64,000 bases of DNA, from NCBI RefSeq assembly GCF_003550175.1, contig NZ_QXDF01000005.1, positions 1 through 64,000 of the forward strand. Reading direction: 5' to 3'. Both the position numbers and the translations under genes were made by a program. The notes under the pieces are model-generated. The model worked only from the letters and a program-made list of their open reading frames with translations, made no database searches and was not told the origin of the DNA. The stretch comes from Dichotomicrobium thermohalophilum (GTDB taxonomy: Bacteria; Pseudomonadota; Alphaproteobacteria; Rhizobiales; Rhodomicrobiaceae). Positions 8,282-16,722 of this stretch are shown piece by piece. Every line of letters starts with the position of its first letter. The stretch's first letter is position 1.

Positions 8282-9249
8282 ACTCCTGGAAACTCTTGGC
8301 TGGCGCGGTCCTCGCAGCGTTGCTTGTCGCGCTGTGGTTCCTGCCGTCTTGGTCGCCCTACTTCTATATCTTCGTGGCGACCGAGATCCTGATCCTCGGT
8401 CTGTTTGCTGCGGGCTTCAATCTCGTCTTCGGCTACACCGGCATGCTGAGCCTCGGGCACGCGGCGTTCTTCGGCTTCGGCGCCTATGTCGTCGCGATGC
8501 TGGCGCTGCACCTGGAGGCGCCGCTGTTGCCGGCGCTCGCCGCGGCGGTCATCGGCAGCGGCCTGCTGGCGCTGGTGATCGGCTTTTTCTGCGTGCGCCT
8601 GACCGAGGTGTATTTCACCATGCTCACGCTTGCCTTCGGCATGATGGTGTTCTCAATCGCTCAGCAGTGGCGCAGCGTGACCAATGGCTCGGATGGCATC
8701 ACCGGCTTTCCGGTCAGCGAACTCGGTCTCGGCCTGGGACTGACGCTGGGCAATCCCGCCGTGTTCTATCAGGTGACCCTCAGCGTGGTGGTGCTGGCTG
8801 CGGCGGTGCTCTATATCATTACGCTCTCACCGTTCGGCCTGGTGCTGAAGGCCATGGCGGAGAACCCCGAGCGCGTGGCATTTACGGGCATTCCGGTGCG
8901 CCGCTACAGGCTTTACAGCTTCGTGCTCTCGGGCATGTTCTGCGGGCTGGCCGGCGGGCTGTTCGCGCCTTTTACGCGCGTCGCCTCGCCGGAGATGCTG
9001 CACTGGTCGCAGTCGGCCGAGCCGGTGCTGATGGCCATTCTCGGCGGATCAGCCACCTTTCTCGGCCCGTTTATCGGCTCGGCGATCTTCGTGCTGCTGG
9101 AAACCTGGATCACGAGCTTCACCGAGCGCTGGATGCTGTTCCTCGGCATCGTGCTTGCGCTGATGGTGATATTCCTGCGTCGCGGGTTGTTCGGCACGGC
9201 AGTGGATTTCGTGCTGGCAAGGGCAAGGAGGCGCGATCATGCAGCGTGA
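8278..9249 (+). CDS. livM: LivM-type ABC importer permease
   Basis: This 323-aa permease carries the LivM signature AAGFNLVFGYTGMLSLGHAAFFGFGAY in shortened form (GYTGMLSLGHAAF near residue 50) and about ten hydrophobic segments. The cytoplasmic coupling loop reads AMAENPERVAFTGIPVRRYRL. It starts inside the livH stop codon, and the ATPase gene begins 11 nt before its own stop. It pairs with LivH to make the transport channel. Confidence 0.9.
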   Translation: MNSWKLLAGAVLAALLVALWFLPSWSPYFYIFVATEILILGLFAAGFNLVFGYTGMLSLGHAAFFGFGAYVVAMLALHLEAPLLPALAAAVIGSGLLALVIGFFCVRLTEVYFTMLTLAFGMMVFSIAQQWRSVTNGSDGITGFPVSELGLGLGLTLGNPAVFYQVTLSVVVLAAAVLYIITLSPFGLVLKAMAENPERVAFTGIPVRRYRLYSFVLSGMFCGLAGGLFAPFTRVASPEMLHWSQSAEPVLMAILGGSATFLGPFIGSAIFVLLETWITSFTERWMLFLGIVLALMVIFLRRGLFGTAVDFVLARARRRDHAA

Positions 9250-10009
9250 TCCAATCCTGCAGGCGGAGAACGTGACCAAGCGGTTCGGCGGCGTGACTGC
9301 GGTCGACGGCGTCTCGGTCAACCTCGCAGTGGGCGAGACCGTCGCGCTGATCGGGCCGAACGGCGCTGGCAAGACGACCTTCTACAATGTCGTTTCCGGC
9401 CGCATGGCCCCCACATCCGGGCGCATCCTGTTCGAGGGCACCGATATCTCCGGCAAGCCCGCCCACGAGATCGCGCGGCTCGGCATCTCGCGCTCGTTCC
9501 AGGTGACCAACGTCTTCAACGAACTGAGTTTGCGGGAGAATGTGCAGGTCGCGCTGGTCAGCCACCGCGGCAAGAGCCTGCGCCTGTTCAGTGTGCTGAG
9601 CTACGACCGCGCGTTGCGCGAGGAGGCGGACGCCGTCCTCGCCAGGCTGGGACTGGCCGAGATGTCCGAGCAGCGGACCGGCACGTTGTCCTACGGCGAC
9701 AAGCGCCTGCTGGAACTGGCGATCGTGCTGGCCACCGAGCCGCGGCTGATTCTGCTCGATGAGCCAACTGCCGGCCTTACGCCGGAGGAAACGCGCAAGG
9801 TCATCCGGCTGATTGACGGCCTGCGCGCGGACCAGCCCTACACCTTCTTCATAACGGAGCACGACATGGAGGTAGTGTTCAATCTGGCCGATCGCGTTCT
9901 CGTCATGCATCGCGGCCGACTGCTCGCACAAGGCACGCCTGACGAGGTTCGCACGGACCCGCATGTGAAAGCGGCTTATCTCGGCGAGGATGACGAAGCG
10001 GCGGCGTAA
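9239..10009 (+). CDS. livG: LivG-type ABC importer ATPase
   Basis: This 256-aa cytoplasmic ATPase has Walker A GPNGAGKTTF (near residue 40), a Walker B LILLDEPTAGL and the switch His in ITEHDMEV. The ABC signature reads LSYGDKRLLELA, the divergent form usual in LivG-like subunits rather than LSGGQ. Its start overlaps livM, and its stop shares one base with the livF start (TAATG). Confidence 0.9.
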   Translation: MQRDPILQAENVTKRFGGVTAVDGVSVNLAVGETVALIGPNGAGKTTFYNVVSGRMAPTSGRILFEGTDISGKPAHEIARLGISRSFQVTNVFNELSLRENVQVALVSHRGKSLRLFSVLSYDRALREEADAVLARLGLAEMSEQRTGTLSYGDKRLLELAIVLATEPRLILLDEPTAGLTPEETRKVIRLIDGLRADQPYTFFITEHDMEVVFNLADRVLVMHRGRLLAQGTPDEVRTDPHVKAAYLGEDDEAAA

Positions 10010-10707
10010 TGCTGGAAGTCAAGGACATCCACACGTACTACGGCGAAAGTCACGCGCTGCACGGTGTCAGCCTGGCTGTCGGAGAAGGCGAAACGGTCTG
10101 CCTGCTGGGGCGCAATGGCGCGGGCAAGACGACAACCCTCTCCTCGATCGTCGGCATCCAGCCGGCGCACTCGGGCAAGATCACGTTTCTGGGCCAAGAG
10201 ATCACCCGCAAATACGCATATGCCATCACGCGGATGGGCCTGTGCCTCGTTCCCGAGGACCGGCGCATCTTCCCGGACCTGACGGTCGAGGAAAATCTTG
10301 AGGTCTCCGCGTATCACGGCGACCGAGAGATCACCTGGACGACGGAGCGGGTGTTCGACGAGTTCCCGATGCTCGCCGAACTGCGGCACCAGCCGGGCGG
10401 CACGCTCTCCGGCGGGCAACAGCAGATGCTCGCGATCGCCCGGGCGCTCGTGGGCCAGCCGCTGCTGCTTCTGCTCGACGAACCAAGCGAAGGACTGGCG
10501 CCGGTGATTGTGCAGCAGATCGGCCGGCTGATCGACCAGCTATCGGAGACCACCACGATCCTGTTCACGGACCAGAACCTCCGATTTGCGCTCAAGCACG
10601 CCCAACGCTGCTACATCCTGGAAAAGGGGCAGGTGGTCTATCAGGGGACGACGCAGGAGCTGCGCGATGATCCCGAGCTGCAGCACAAGTACCTGTCGGT
10701 TGCCTAG
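10009..10707 (+). CDS. livF: LivF-type ABC importer ATPase
   Basis: This 232-aa second ATPase carries Walker A GRNGAGKTTT, signature LSGGQQQMLAIARAL, Walker B LLLLDEPSEGL and a Q-loop region LCLVPEDRRIFPDLTVEENL typical of LivF. It is the last gene of the importer operon and is coupled to livG by a one-base overlap. The D-loop-adjacent DQNLRF replaces the usual switch His region seen in LivG. Confidence 0.9.
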   Translation: MLEVKDIHTYYGESHALHGVSLAVGEGETVCLLGRNGAGKTTTLSSIVGIQPAHSGKITFLGQEITRKYAYAITRMGLCLVPEDRRIFPDLTVEENLEVSAYHGDREITWTTERVFDEFPMLAELRHQPGGTLSGGQQQMLAIARALVGQPLLLLLDEPSEGLAPVIVQQIGRLIDQLSETTTILFTDQNLRFALKHAQRCYILEKGQVVYQGTTQELRDDPELQHKYLSVA

Positions 10708-11047
10708 AGACCACCGAAGATCCGGCAGAGCGATCAGCGCCAGCGATAACAGCATCGGCTAACTGGGGGCATTTGGCGGCGTAGCGGGTTTGCCAGCGCG
10801 TTCCTTTTGCCCCCCGACCGGCGGGGAACGATCGGTTTTCAGGGTCAAAGAGGAACGGCGGGTTGCCCTCTCGACCGGGGCTCCCACTACCTCGAAGCTC
10901 CTGATCCTGATTCAGAGATGCGGTGAAAGCGCCCCCTTTCTCCAAAAAAGCTGGCACCGCCGGGCGCAGTAAACTGCCCGTCGGCACTCTGTTCGGCAAC
11001 GCGCTCCTGTTGTCTCAAACGAAACAGCATTCATACGGGCTGTGGCG
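10708..11047. other. gene-free stretch after the importer operon
   Basis: The 340 bp contain no credible coding region. Open frames here lack ribosome sites and known motifs. A short GC hairpin (CCCCG/CGGGG near 10810-10828) is the only structure seen. No terminator with a T-run was found after livF. Confidence 0.4.
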
Positions 11048-11568
11048 TTATGCGCCCCAGCGCAACGCCGCGGTGTGAACAGGGGCGTCCCACATCGCCT
11101 TCATCTCATCGTCGAGCTTGATGAGCGTGATCGAACAGCCGGCCGTCTCCGGCGAGGTGCAGTAATTGCCCACCAGGCTTCGCGCGACGTTGAGACCACG
11201 CGTCTCGCAACGGCGCAACGCCGCGTCGAGCCTGGCTGTGCAGCGAGCTTTCGACGGCAACGTCATCATTGGTCAGGACGGTCGCGGTCGGGCCTTCGCC
11301 CATCTCGGCCACCATCTCGAAGTTCATGACGATGTCGCCGCACAGGCTCACCTTGACACTGCGCGCCTCGGCCGTCAGCCCGGCGGCGGGCACCTCGATC
11401 ATGATGACCATGCGTGGCAGCGCGCAGGCGATCCCAGCGCGGCGCAAGTCCGCGACCCTCGGTCATCATTTCGCGCGCCTGTGCGAGTTTGTTTGGGATC
11501 GTGACCATCGGGAACATGACGTTCACCGGCCCGAGCGCCGCAGCACCCCCCTTATAGAAACGATGCAT
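11048..11568 (-). pseudogene. decayed dihydroxyacetone kinase locus (EI-like piece fused to dhaK pieces)
   Basis: Three frames, read in order on the minus strand, carry pieces of recognisable enzymes. At ~11568-11452, LGPVNVMFPMVTIPNK and AREMMTE match a PEP-utilising enzyme I TIM barrel. At ~11447-11360, IMIEVPAAGLTAE continues it in another frame. That piece runs directly into GDIVMNFEMVAEM and VLTNDDVAVESSL...RRGVA, conserved in the middle of DhaK. A frame change near 11220 leads to RGLNVARSLVGNY, AGCSITLIKLDDEM and WDAPVHTAALRW, the DhaK C-terminus, ending in TAA at 11048. At least two frameshifts and a large internal deletion mean no functional product. Some dha operons encode a DhaM with an enzyme I domain beside DhaK, which explains the order. 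Confidence 0.8.
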
Positions 11569-11581
11569 ATTTCGAAGAAAT

Positions 11582-12562
11582 CTATGGGCTCACCGGCCAG
11601 ACCCGCCCCCAGTCCTCGGCCATGTCGACGATCAGCCAGCCGCGATCCGGGCCTTCGTCCAGCCCGCGAACCAGCTTGCCGACGGGGCTCTCGCGGTCAT
11701 AGGCGAATTCGCGTGCGCCATCGGTGTGGTGCACGATCATGCCGAAGCGCGGGCCATCGCCTGCCGTCGTCCATTCCAGCATCTGGAAATCGCCGTCGGA
11801 GTTGCCGGCAGCGAAGATCGGGCGCTTGCCGATCCGGCTGTCGATGGCCAGCGGCTTGCCGGCCTTGTCGTTGATGAAAAAGATGCCCGGCTCTTTCAGG
11901 ATCGCCGGCGCGCCGTTGGCCTCATAATCTGCTGGCCCGACGCTGCCGACCACCTGATGCGGCGGGATGCCATAGGCCTCGGCGGCGAAGGCGCGGATGA
12001 AGTGCACGCCGCCGCCCGAGACGATCCAGGTCGAGAAGTCCTCATCGCGGAGATAAGCGAGGAGTTCCAGCATCGGCTGGTAGAGCATTTCGTTATAGGC
12101 CATGCCGGTGGTGGGGTGACGAGTGCTCTCTAGCCAATCCCGCACGTCTGCCTGAAACGCGTCGACGCTGACGCCTGAATGCGAAACCGCCAGCACCTCC
12201 AGCAGGCCCTCCTTGCCGTGTGCCAGCAACCCCTCGACATCGCCGTTCGCGGCGGCCTTGAGCGCATCCGAGTTCAGGATCGACGGGTCGGCTTCCGCCT
12301 TCTCGCGCACGCGGTCGATGGCGTAGAGAAGCTGGAAATAGAACGGCTTCTCGGCCCACAGCGTGCCGTCATTGTCGAAGACGGCGATGCGATCTGGCGG
12401 AGTCACGTACTGATCGGAGGCGGGGTCCGTGACGCTCTCGACAAACGCGACGATCCGCGCCTTGGCCTCGGTATCCCGCCACGACGGAAGCGGATCGGCC
12501 AGCAGCGGCATCACGCTCAGGCAGAGCGCGGCCCCAGCGGCCAGAGCATATCGGGCAAGCAT
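11582..12562 (-). CDS. exported HAD-family phosphatase
   Basis: A 326-aa periplasmic haloacid-dehalogenase-fold hydrolase. The signal peptide ends near ...MPLLADP (residue ~22). Motif I is VFDNDGTLW with D63 nucleophile and D65 acid/base; motif II is IVSGGG; motif IV is GNSDGDFQML. A substrate-cap segment lies between motifs I and II. ATG 12562 follows AGGAG with a six-base gap. It is 60 bp downstream of the sulfatase gene on the same strand and is probably co-transcribed with it. Joint removal of phosphate and sulfate groups from an exported or environmental substrate is a reasonable inference; the true substrate is unknown. Confidence 0.85.
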   Translation of the reverse strand: MLARYALAAGAALCLSVMPLLADPLPSWRDTEAKARIVAFVESVTDPASDQYVTPPDRIAVFDNDGTLWAEKPFYFQLLYAIDRVREKAEADPSILNSDALKAAANGDVEGLLAHGKEGLLEVLAVSHSGVSVDAFQADVRDWLESTRHPTTGMAYNEMLYQPMLELLAYLRDEDFSTWIVSGGGVHFIRAFAAEAYGIPPHQVVGSVGPADYEANGAPAILKEPGIFFINDKAGKPLAIDSRIGKRPIFAAGNSDGDFQMLEWTTAGDGPRFGMIVHHTDGAREFAYDRESPVGKLVRGLDEGPDRGWLIVDMAEDWGRVWPVSP

Positions 12563-12622
12563 GGTTCGCTCCTGCCTAGAGTGCGCAACACGTCATGGAG
12601 GCGCCTTGGCATCAGGCGCGGG

Positions 12623-14266
12623 TCAGCGCGCGCCCACCGCCCCCGCCTCCAGGGCTTCCATCACCTGGTCGATGCTGAAGCTGGCCGGCTTCTGGCGCGG
12701 CGGAAACTCCTTGAACGTCTCCAGGAACCGCTGCACGTAAGCCTGCGCCGGCACCAGCACGAAGGCGCGGTCAAGCAACCAGTCGTAATAGGTGTTCGAG
12801 GTGATCTGCGCCCGCTCGTAAGGGTCCCGCCGCAGATTGAAGAGCAAGGGAATGCGAAGCGGCGTGAACGGGTTTGACCAGGCTTCCAGAGTGTTCGGCC
12901 GGCGCTGCTCCAAGAATACCACCTTCCAGTCCTGGTAACGCAGCGCGGACAGGTCGCCGTCGTCCGTGAAGTAGAAGATTTCCTTGCGCGGGCTTTCGTC
13001 CGCCTCGCCCTTCAGCAGCGGGAGGATGTTGTAGCCGTCGAGATGAACACGGTAATCGCGGCCGATCGCTTCCATGCCGTCGGTGCGCAGCTTCTCCTGC
13101 ACGTTCGGATCGCCCGCGATGGCCAGCAAGGTCGGCAGCCAGTCCATGTGGTGAACGATCTCGTTCGTGACCGCGCCCGCCTCGATCTGGCCCGGCCACC
13201 GCACGAAGGCCGGGACACGCCAGCCGCCCTCGAAGTTGGTATTCTTCTCGCCGCGGAAGGGCGTCATCGCCGCGTCCGGCCAGGTGTTCATGTGAGGGCC
13301 GTTGTCGGTCGAGTAGAAAACGAGCGTGTCGTCGGCGATGCCGAGTTCGTCGAGCAGATCGAGAAACTTGCCGACATGCATGTCGTGCTCGACCATTGCG
13401 TCCGCGTACTCGTTCTGGCCGGAGATGCCGCGGATTTCGTCCTTGATATGCGTGCGGAAATGCATCCGCGTGCCGTTCCACCAGACGAACCACGGATTGC
13501 CGGCCTCGGTCTGCTCGCGGATGAATTCGATGGCCGCGTCCGAAGTCTCGTCGTCGATGACCTTCATGCGCTCTCGGGTCAGCGGCCCGGTGTCCTCGAT
13601 CTCTTGGGTGATTTGGTCGCCGTCATAGTTCGCACTGGAGCGTATGACGCCGCGCGGCCCGAACTTTTCGAGGAAGGTCTGCCCATCCGGCATGACCGCA
13701 TCGCGCGGATAGTCCGGGTGTTCCGGCTCTTCCTCGGCATTGAGGTGGTAGAGGTTGCCGAAGAACTGGTCGAAGCCATGATTGGTCGGCAGGTGCTCGT
13801 TCTTGTCGCCCAGATGGTTCTTGCCGAACTGGCCGGTGGCGTAACCCTGTTCCTTGAGGAGCCCGGCGATGGTCGGGTCTTCCTCGCGCATCCCGAGATC
13901 GGCGCCCGGCAATCCAACCTTCGACAGCCCGGTGCGGAACACGCTCTGGCCGGTGATGAACGAGGAGCGCCCAGCAGTGCAGGACTGCTCGCCGTAGTAA
14001 TCGGTGAAGCTCATGCCCTCGTTGGCGATCCGGTCGATGTTGGGCGTGCGATAGCCCATCATCCCGCGGTTGTTGAACGAGATATTGGTGATGCCGACGT
14101 CGTCACCCCACAGGACGAGGATGTTCGGCTTGTCCGTCTGCGCCTGCGCCGAGGCGGCTGACAGCAGAACTTGCGCGGCGGCAATGAACAGATAGAGGCC
14201 GATAACGTGGCAGATAATGGCGCGCGCCCAGTGAAAGGCGTGTCGGCCTGGGGCGTGATGAGGCAT
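12623..14266 (-). CDS. exported type I sulfatase (arylsulfatase family)
   Basis: A 547-aa periplasmic sulfatase. An N-terminal hydrophobic segment (residues ~15-40) ends in ASAQAQ. Metal-binding Asp residues are in NILVLWGDDVG (near residue 53). The formylglycine motif is C96-T-A-G-R100, fitting C/S-x-P/A-x-R. Further motifs are FGKNHLGD, FYSTDNGPH and a C-terminal DG..NILPLLKGE. ATG 14266 is preferred over TTG 14281 because GGGAG lies six bases before it. Activation needs a formylglycine-generating enzyme, not encoded in this window. It is divergent from the octaheme cytochrome gene. Confidence 0.88.
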   Translation of the reverse strand: MPHHAPGRHAFHWARAIICHVIGLYLFIAAAQVLLSAASAQAQTDKPNILVLWGDDVGITNISFNNRGMMGYRTPNIDRIANEGMSFTDYYGEQSCTAGRSSFITGQSVFRTGLSKVGLPGADLGMREEDPTIAGLLKEQGYATGQFGKNHLGDKNEHLPTNHGFDQFFGNLYHLNAEEEPEHPDYPRDAVMPDGQTFLEKFGPRGVIRSSANYDGDQITQEIEDTGPLTRERMKVIDDETSDAAIEFIREQTEAGNPWFVWWNGTRMHFRTHIKDEIRGISGQNEYADAMVEHDMHVGKFLDLLDELGIADDTLVFYSTDNGPHMNTWPDAAMTPFRGEKNTNFEGGWRVPAFVRWPGQIEAGAVTNEIVHHMDWLPTLLAIAGDPNVQEKLRTDGMEAIGRDYRVHLDGYNILPLLKGEADESPRKEIFYFTDDGDLSALRYQDWKVVFLEQRRPNTLEAWSNPFTPLRIPLLFNLRRDPYERAQITSNTYYDWLLDRAFVLVPAQAYVQRFLETFKEFPPRQKPASFSIDQVMEALEAGAVGAR

Positions 14267-14416
14267 GACTGGCTCCCGCAATGAGGCATCGGGTCAAAGA
14301 GCGCGGTGTCGGTCGAGCGGCGACTTGGCCGCTGGTCGCGCTCAGTGCATCGCTTCAGACTAGCGCAGATTCTTCACGCAAGGCACTCGGATATTTGGCA
14401 GAAGATAAAGCAAAAA

Positions 14417-14484
14417 ATTTCCTCAGTAGAGGAATTATTCACAAAGCCGATTAAAATTGCGCGTTTCGATCGGACAAATCCGAT
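14417..14484. promoter_or_regulatory. AT-rich divergent control region with two inverted repeats
   Basis: Between the sulfatase and cytochrome starts (14267-14559) the DNA is sharply AT-rich. It holds two short perfect inverted repeats: TTCCTC-AGTA-GAGGAA (14420-14435) and ATCGGA-CAAA-TCCGAT (14469-14484). Neither is followed by a T-run, so operator sites for a regulator shared by both divergent units are more likely than terminators. Confidence 0.45.
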
Positions 14485-14559
14485 TATCAAATATTTCATC
14501 CATTTATCAAAAACTTGCCTTTCGCGCATTCGCTCCCGCGCTAGTTGCGTTCGAGACCG

Positions 14560-16716
14560 ATGATCCGCTCCTGCATTTTCCCGGCTGTTCTGTCGGCGCT
14601 GGCCGTTCTGGCGACCGGCCTGTCGCTATCGGGTGCGCCGCCCGCGCCGCACTACGTGGGCTCGCAGGCTTGCGTCGGTTGTCACGCCGATGCGGCAAAG
14701 GCTTGGGAGAAATCGCACCATGCATTGGCGTGGACCAAGGCGAACCAGACGACCGTGCTGGGTGACTTCGACGGCGCGCGCTTCGCCCAAGACGGCGTGT
14801 GGACGCAGTTCAATATCGAGGACGGCCAGCATGTCATCGCGACCGAAGGCCCCGAGGGAAAAGAGCGCGCCTATCCGGTCAAGGGCGTTGCCGGCATCGA
14901 GCCGCTACAGCAATACCTGCTGGAAACCGCGCCGGGCCGGCTGCAAGCCTTCGACATCGCATGGGATACTGAGAAAAAGCACTGGTACCACCTCTATCCC
15001 GGTCAGGACCTGAAGCCCGGCGACGGGCTGCACTGGACCGGCCCTTACAAGACCTGGAACGCGCGGTGCGCCGATTGCCACGCGACCGGGTACGAAAAGA
15101 ATTACGATCCGAAGGCGCGGCGGTACACGAGCACGCAGGCCGAGATTGGCGTGGGGTGCGAGGCGTGCCACGGACCGGGCGCGGCGCATTTGGCGTGGGC
15201 GGAAGCCCCTTCGCGCCAACCCGTCGGACCGGGCTTGACCGACAAGGGCTTCACCATCGGATTCGACCCCGACAGCGCCGAGACCGAAATCCAGCAATGC
15301 GCCGCCTGCCATTCCCGCCGCGAGCCGCTGGGCGATGCCAGCCCTGTGCCCGGCACACCGTTTCACGATGCCTACAATCTGGCGCTGCTGCGCGAGGGGC
15401 TTTATCACGCCGACGGGGCAATCCTCGACGAAGTCTTCGTCTACGGCTCCTTCCTGCAATCGAAGATGTACGAGAAAGGCGTGCGCTGCAGCGACTGTCA
15501 TGAACCACATTCGGCGGAGTTGAAGCTTGAGGGCAACGCCATCTGCACGCAGTGTCATTCACCGGCCGGCAACCCGCGTTTCCCGAGCCTGCGCAAAGCG
15601 GAATACAGCGATCCCGCGCATCACTTCCACGAGCCGGGCGCGCCGGGTGCGCAGTGCAGGAGCTGCCACATGATCGAGCGCGTCTACATGGGCATCGATG
15701 GCCGGCGCGATCACAGCTTCCGCGTGCCGCGCCCGGACCTGTCGGTGAAGATCGGCACGCCGAACGCCTGCACCGACTGCCATGCGGACAAGGGCGCCGA
15801 ATGGGCGGCCGCGAAGGTCGCGCAGTGGTTCCCCGACGGGCGGTCGGGCACGCCGCATTACGGCGAGACGCTGCACGCCGGGCGCACGAATACTTCGCCC
15901 GAGACGCGCGACAAGCTGCTGGCGCTGGCGCGCGACACCTCAGAGCCCGCGATTGTGCGCGCAACGGCACTGGACCTGCTGCGCCGGATGGTGGACGCGA
16001 GCGTACTGGATGAGACCGTGCCGCTGCTGCGGGACGACAGCCCGCTTCTGCGTGCGGCGGCCCTCCGGCTGTTTCAGGCGGCTCCGGCGGAGCGCCGCCT
16101 TCAGGCCGCCGCCGGGCTGCTTGATGACCCCGTGCGCTCCGTCCGGCTGGAGGCCGCGAAGCTGTTGATCGGTCAGCCCCTTGGAGCACTTTCCGCAGCG
16201 CAACGGCAGGCCGCCCAGGCCGTGCTGGCGGACTATCAACGCACGCTGTTCGCCCGCGCCGACTATCCCGAGACGCAAATGCAGATCGCCGGCGTGGCGA
16301 TGACCCTTAGAAATTTCGGCGCGGCCCAGGGCGCACTGAAAGAGGCCTTGCGGATGGACCCGCAGCTCGCGGATGCGTGGCTTACGCTGTCACGGATCCA
16401 GGCGGCGCTGGGCCAGCGCGACGAGGCCCTCAAGACGCTGGAGCGCGCGTCCCGGAACGTGCCGGACAATGGCGACATCTTTCACCTGCTCGGCGCGCTC
16501 TACGCGCAGCAGCAGGCGCACCAGAAGGCAATCGAAGCGCTTGAGAGAAGCTTGGCGCTCGCGGGGTCGTCGCCCGAACGGCTGGAAATGCTCGCGCTTG
16601 AGAACTTGTTCGCAGGGAACCGCGGTAAAGCGCGCGAATATGCCGGCCGATTGCGGGACTCCTATCCGGGCCATCAGCCAAGCGCGCCGATCCGGCGACT
16701 GCTTAAGCCGAACTGA
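14560..16716 (+). CDS. octaheme c-type cytochrome with HEAT-like and TPR C-terminal domain
   Basis: A 718-aa exported protein. A short signal peptide (SCIFPAVLSALAVLATGLSL) precedes eight CxxCH haem-binding motifs with Cys at residues 38, 170, 200, 247, 310, 329, 366 and 404. The spacing and CHMIERVYMG-type context resemble cytochrome c554/NrfA-like multihaem folds. Residues ~440-560 form Leu/Ala-rich HEAT-like helices. Residues ~590-715 are tetratricopeptide repeats (AWLTLSRIQAALGQRDEALKTL, DIFHLLGALYAQQ). ATG 14560 was chosen; a TTG at 14545 is the alternative. The protein is likely periplasmic, passing electrons in a complex assembled through the TPR part. The partner and substrate are unknown. 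Confidence 0.85.
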   Translation: MIRSCIFPAVLSALAVLATGLSLSGAPPAPHYVGSQACVGCHADAAKAWEKSHHALAWTKANQTTVLGDFDGARFAQDGVWTQFNIEDGQHVIATEGPEGKERAYPVKGVAGIEPLQQYLLETAPGRLQAFDIAWDTEKKHWYHLYPGQDLKPGDGLHWTGPYKTWNARCADCHATGYEKNYDPKARRYTSTQAEIGVGCEACHGPGAAHLAWAEAPSRQPVGPGLTDKGFTIGFDPDSAETEIQQCAACHSRREPLGDASPVPGTPFHDAYNLALLREGLYHADGAILDEVFVYGSFLQSKMYEKGVRCSDCHEPHSAELKLEGNAICTQCHSPAGNPRFPSLRKAEYSDPAHHFHEPGAPGAQCRSCHMIERVYMGIDGRRDHSFRVPRPDLSVKIGTPNACTDCHADKGAEWAAAKVAQWFPDGRSGTPHYGETLHAGRTNTSPETRDKLLALARDTSEPAIVRATALDLLRRMVDASVLDETVPLLRDDSPLLRAAALRLFQAAPAERRLQAAAGLLDDPVRSVRLEAAKLLIGQPLGALSAAQRQAAQAVLADYQRTLFARADYPETQMQIAGVAMTLRNFGAAQGALKEALRMDPQLADAWLTLSRIQAALGQRDEALKTLERASRNVPDNGDIFHLLGALYAQQQAHQKAIEALERSLALAGSSPERLEMLALENLFAGNRGKAREYAGRLRDSYPGHQPSAPIRRLLKPN

Positions 16717-16722
16717 GCCGCC

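Noticed and set aside
10592-10999. 135-codon open frame on the minus strand after livF
   Set aside because: It has no ribosome site or known motif, contains low-complexity Arg/Gly/Pro runs and overlaps the livF 3' end.
13043-14161. Long plus-strand open frame opposite the sulfatase
   Set aside because: It is an antisense shadow of the sulfatase in GC-rich DNA. The sulfatase has a full catalytic motif set, this frame has none.
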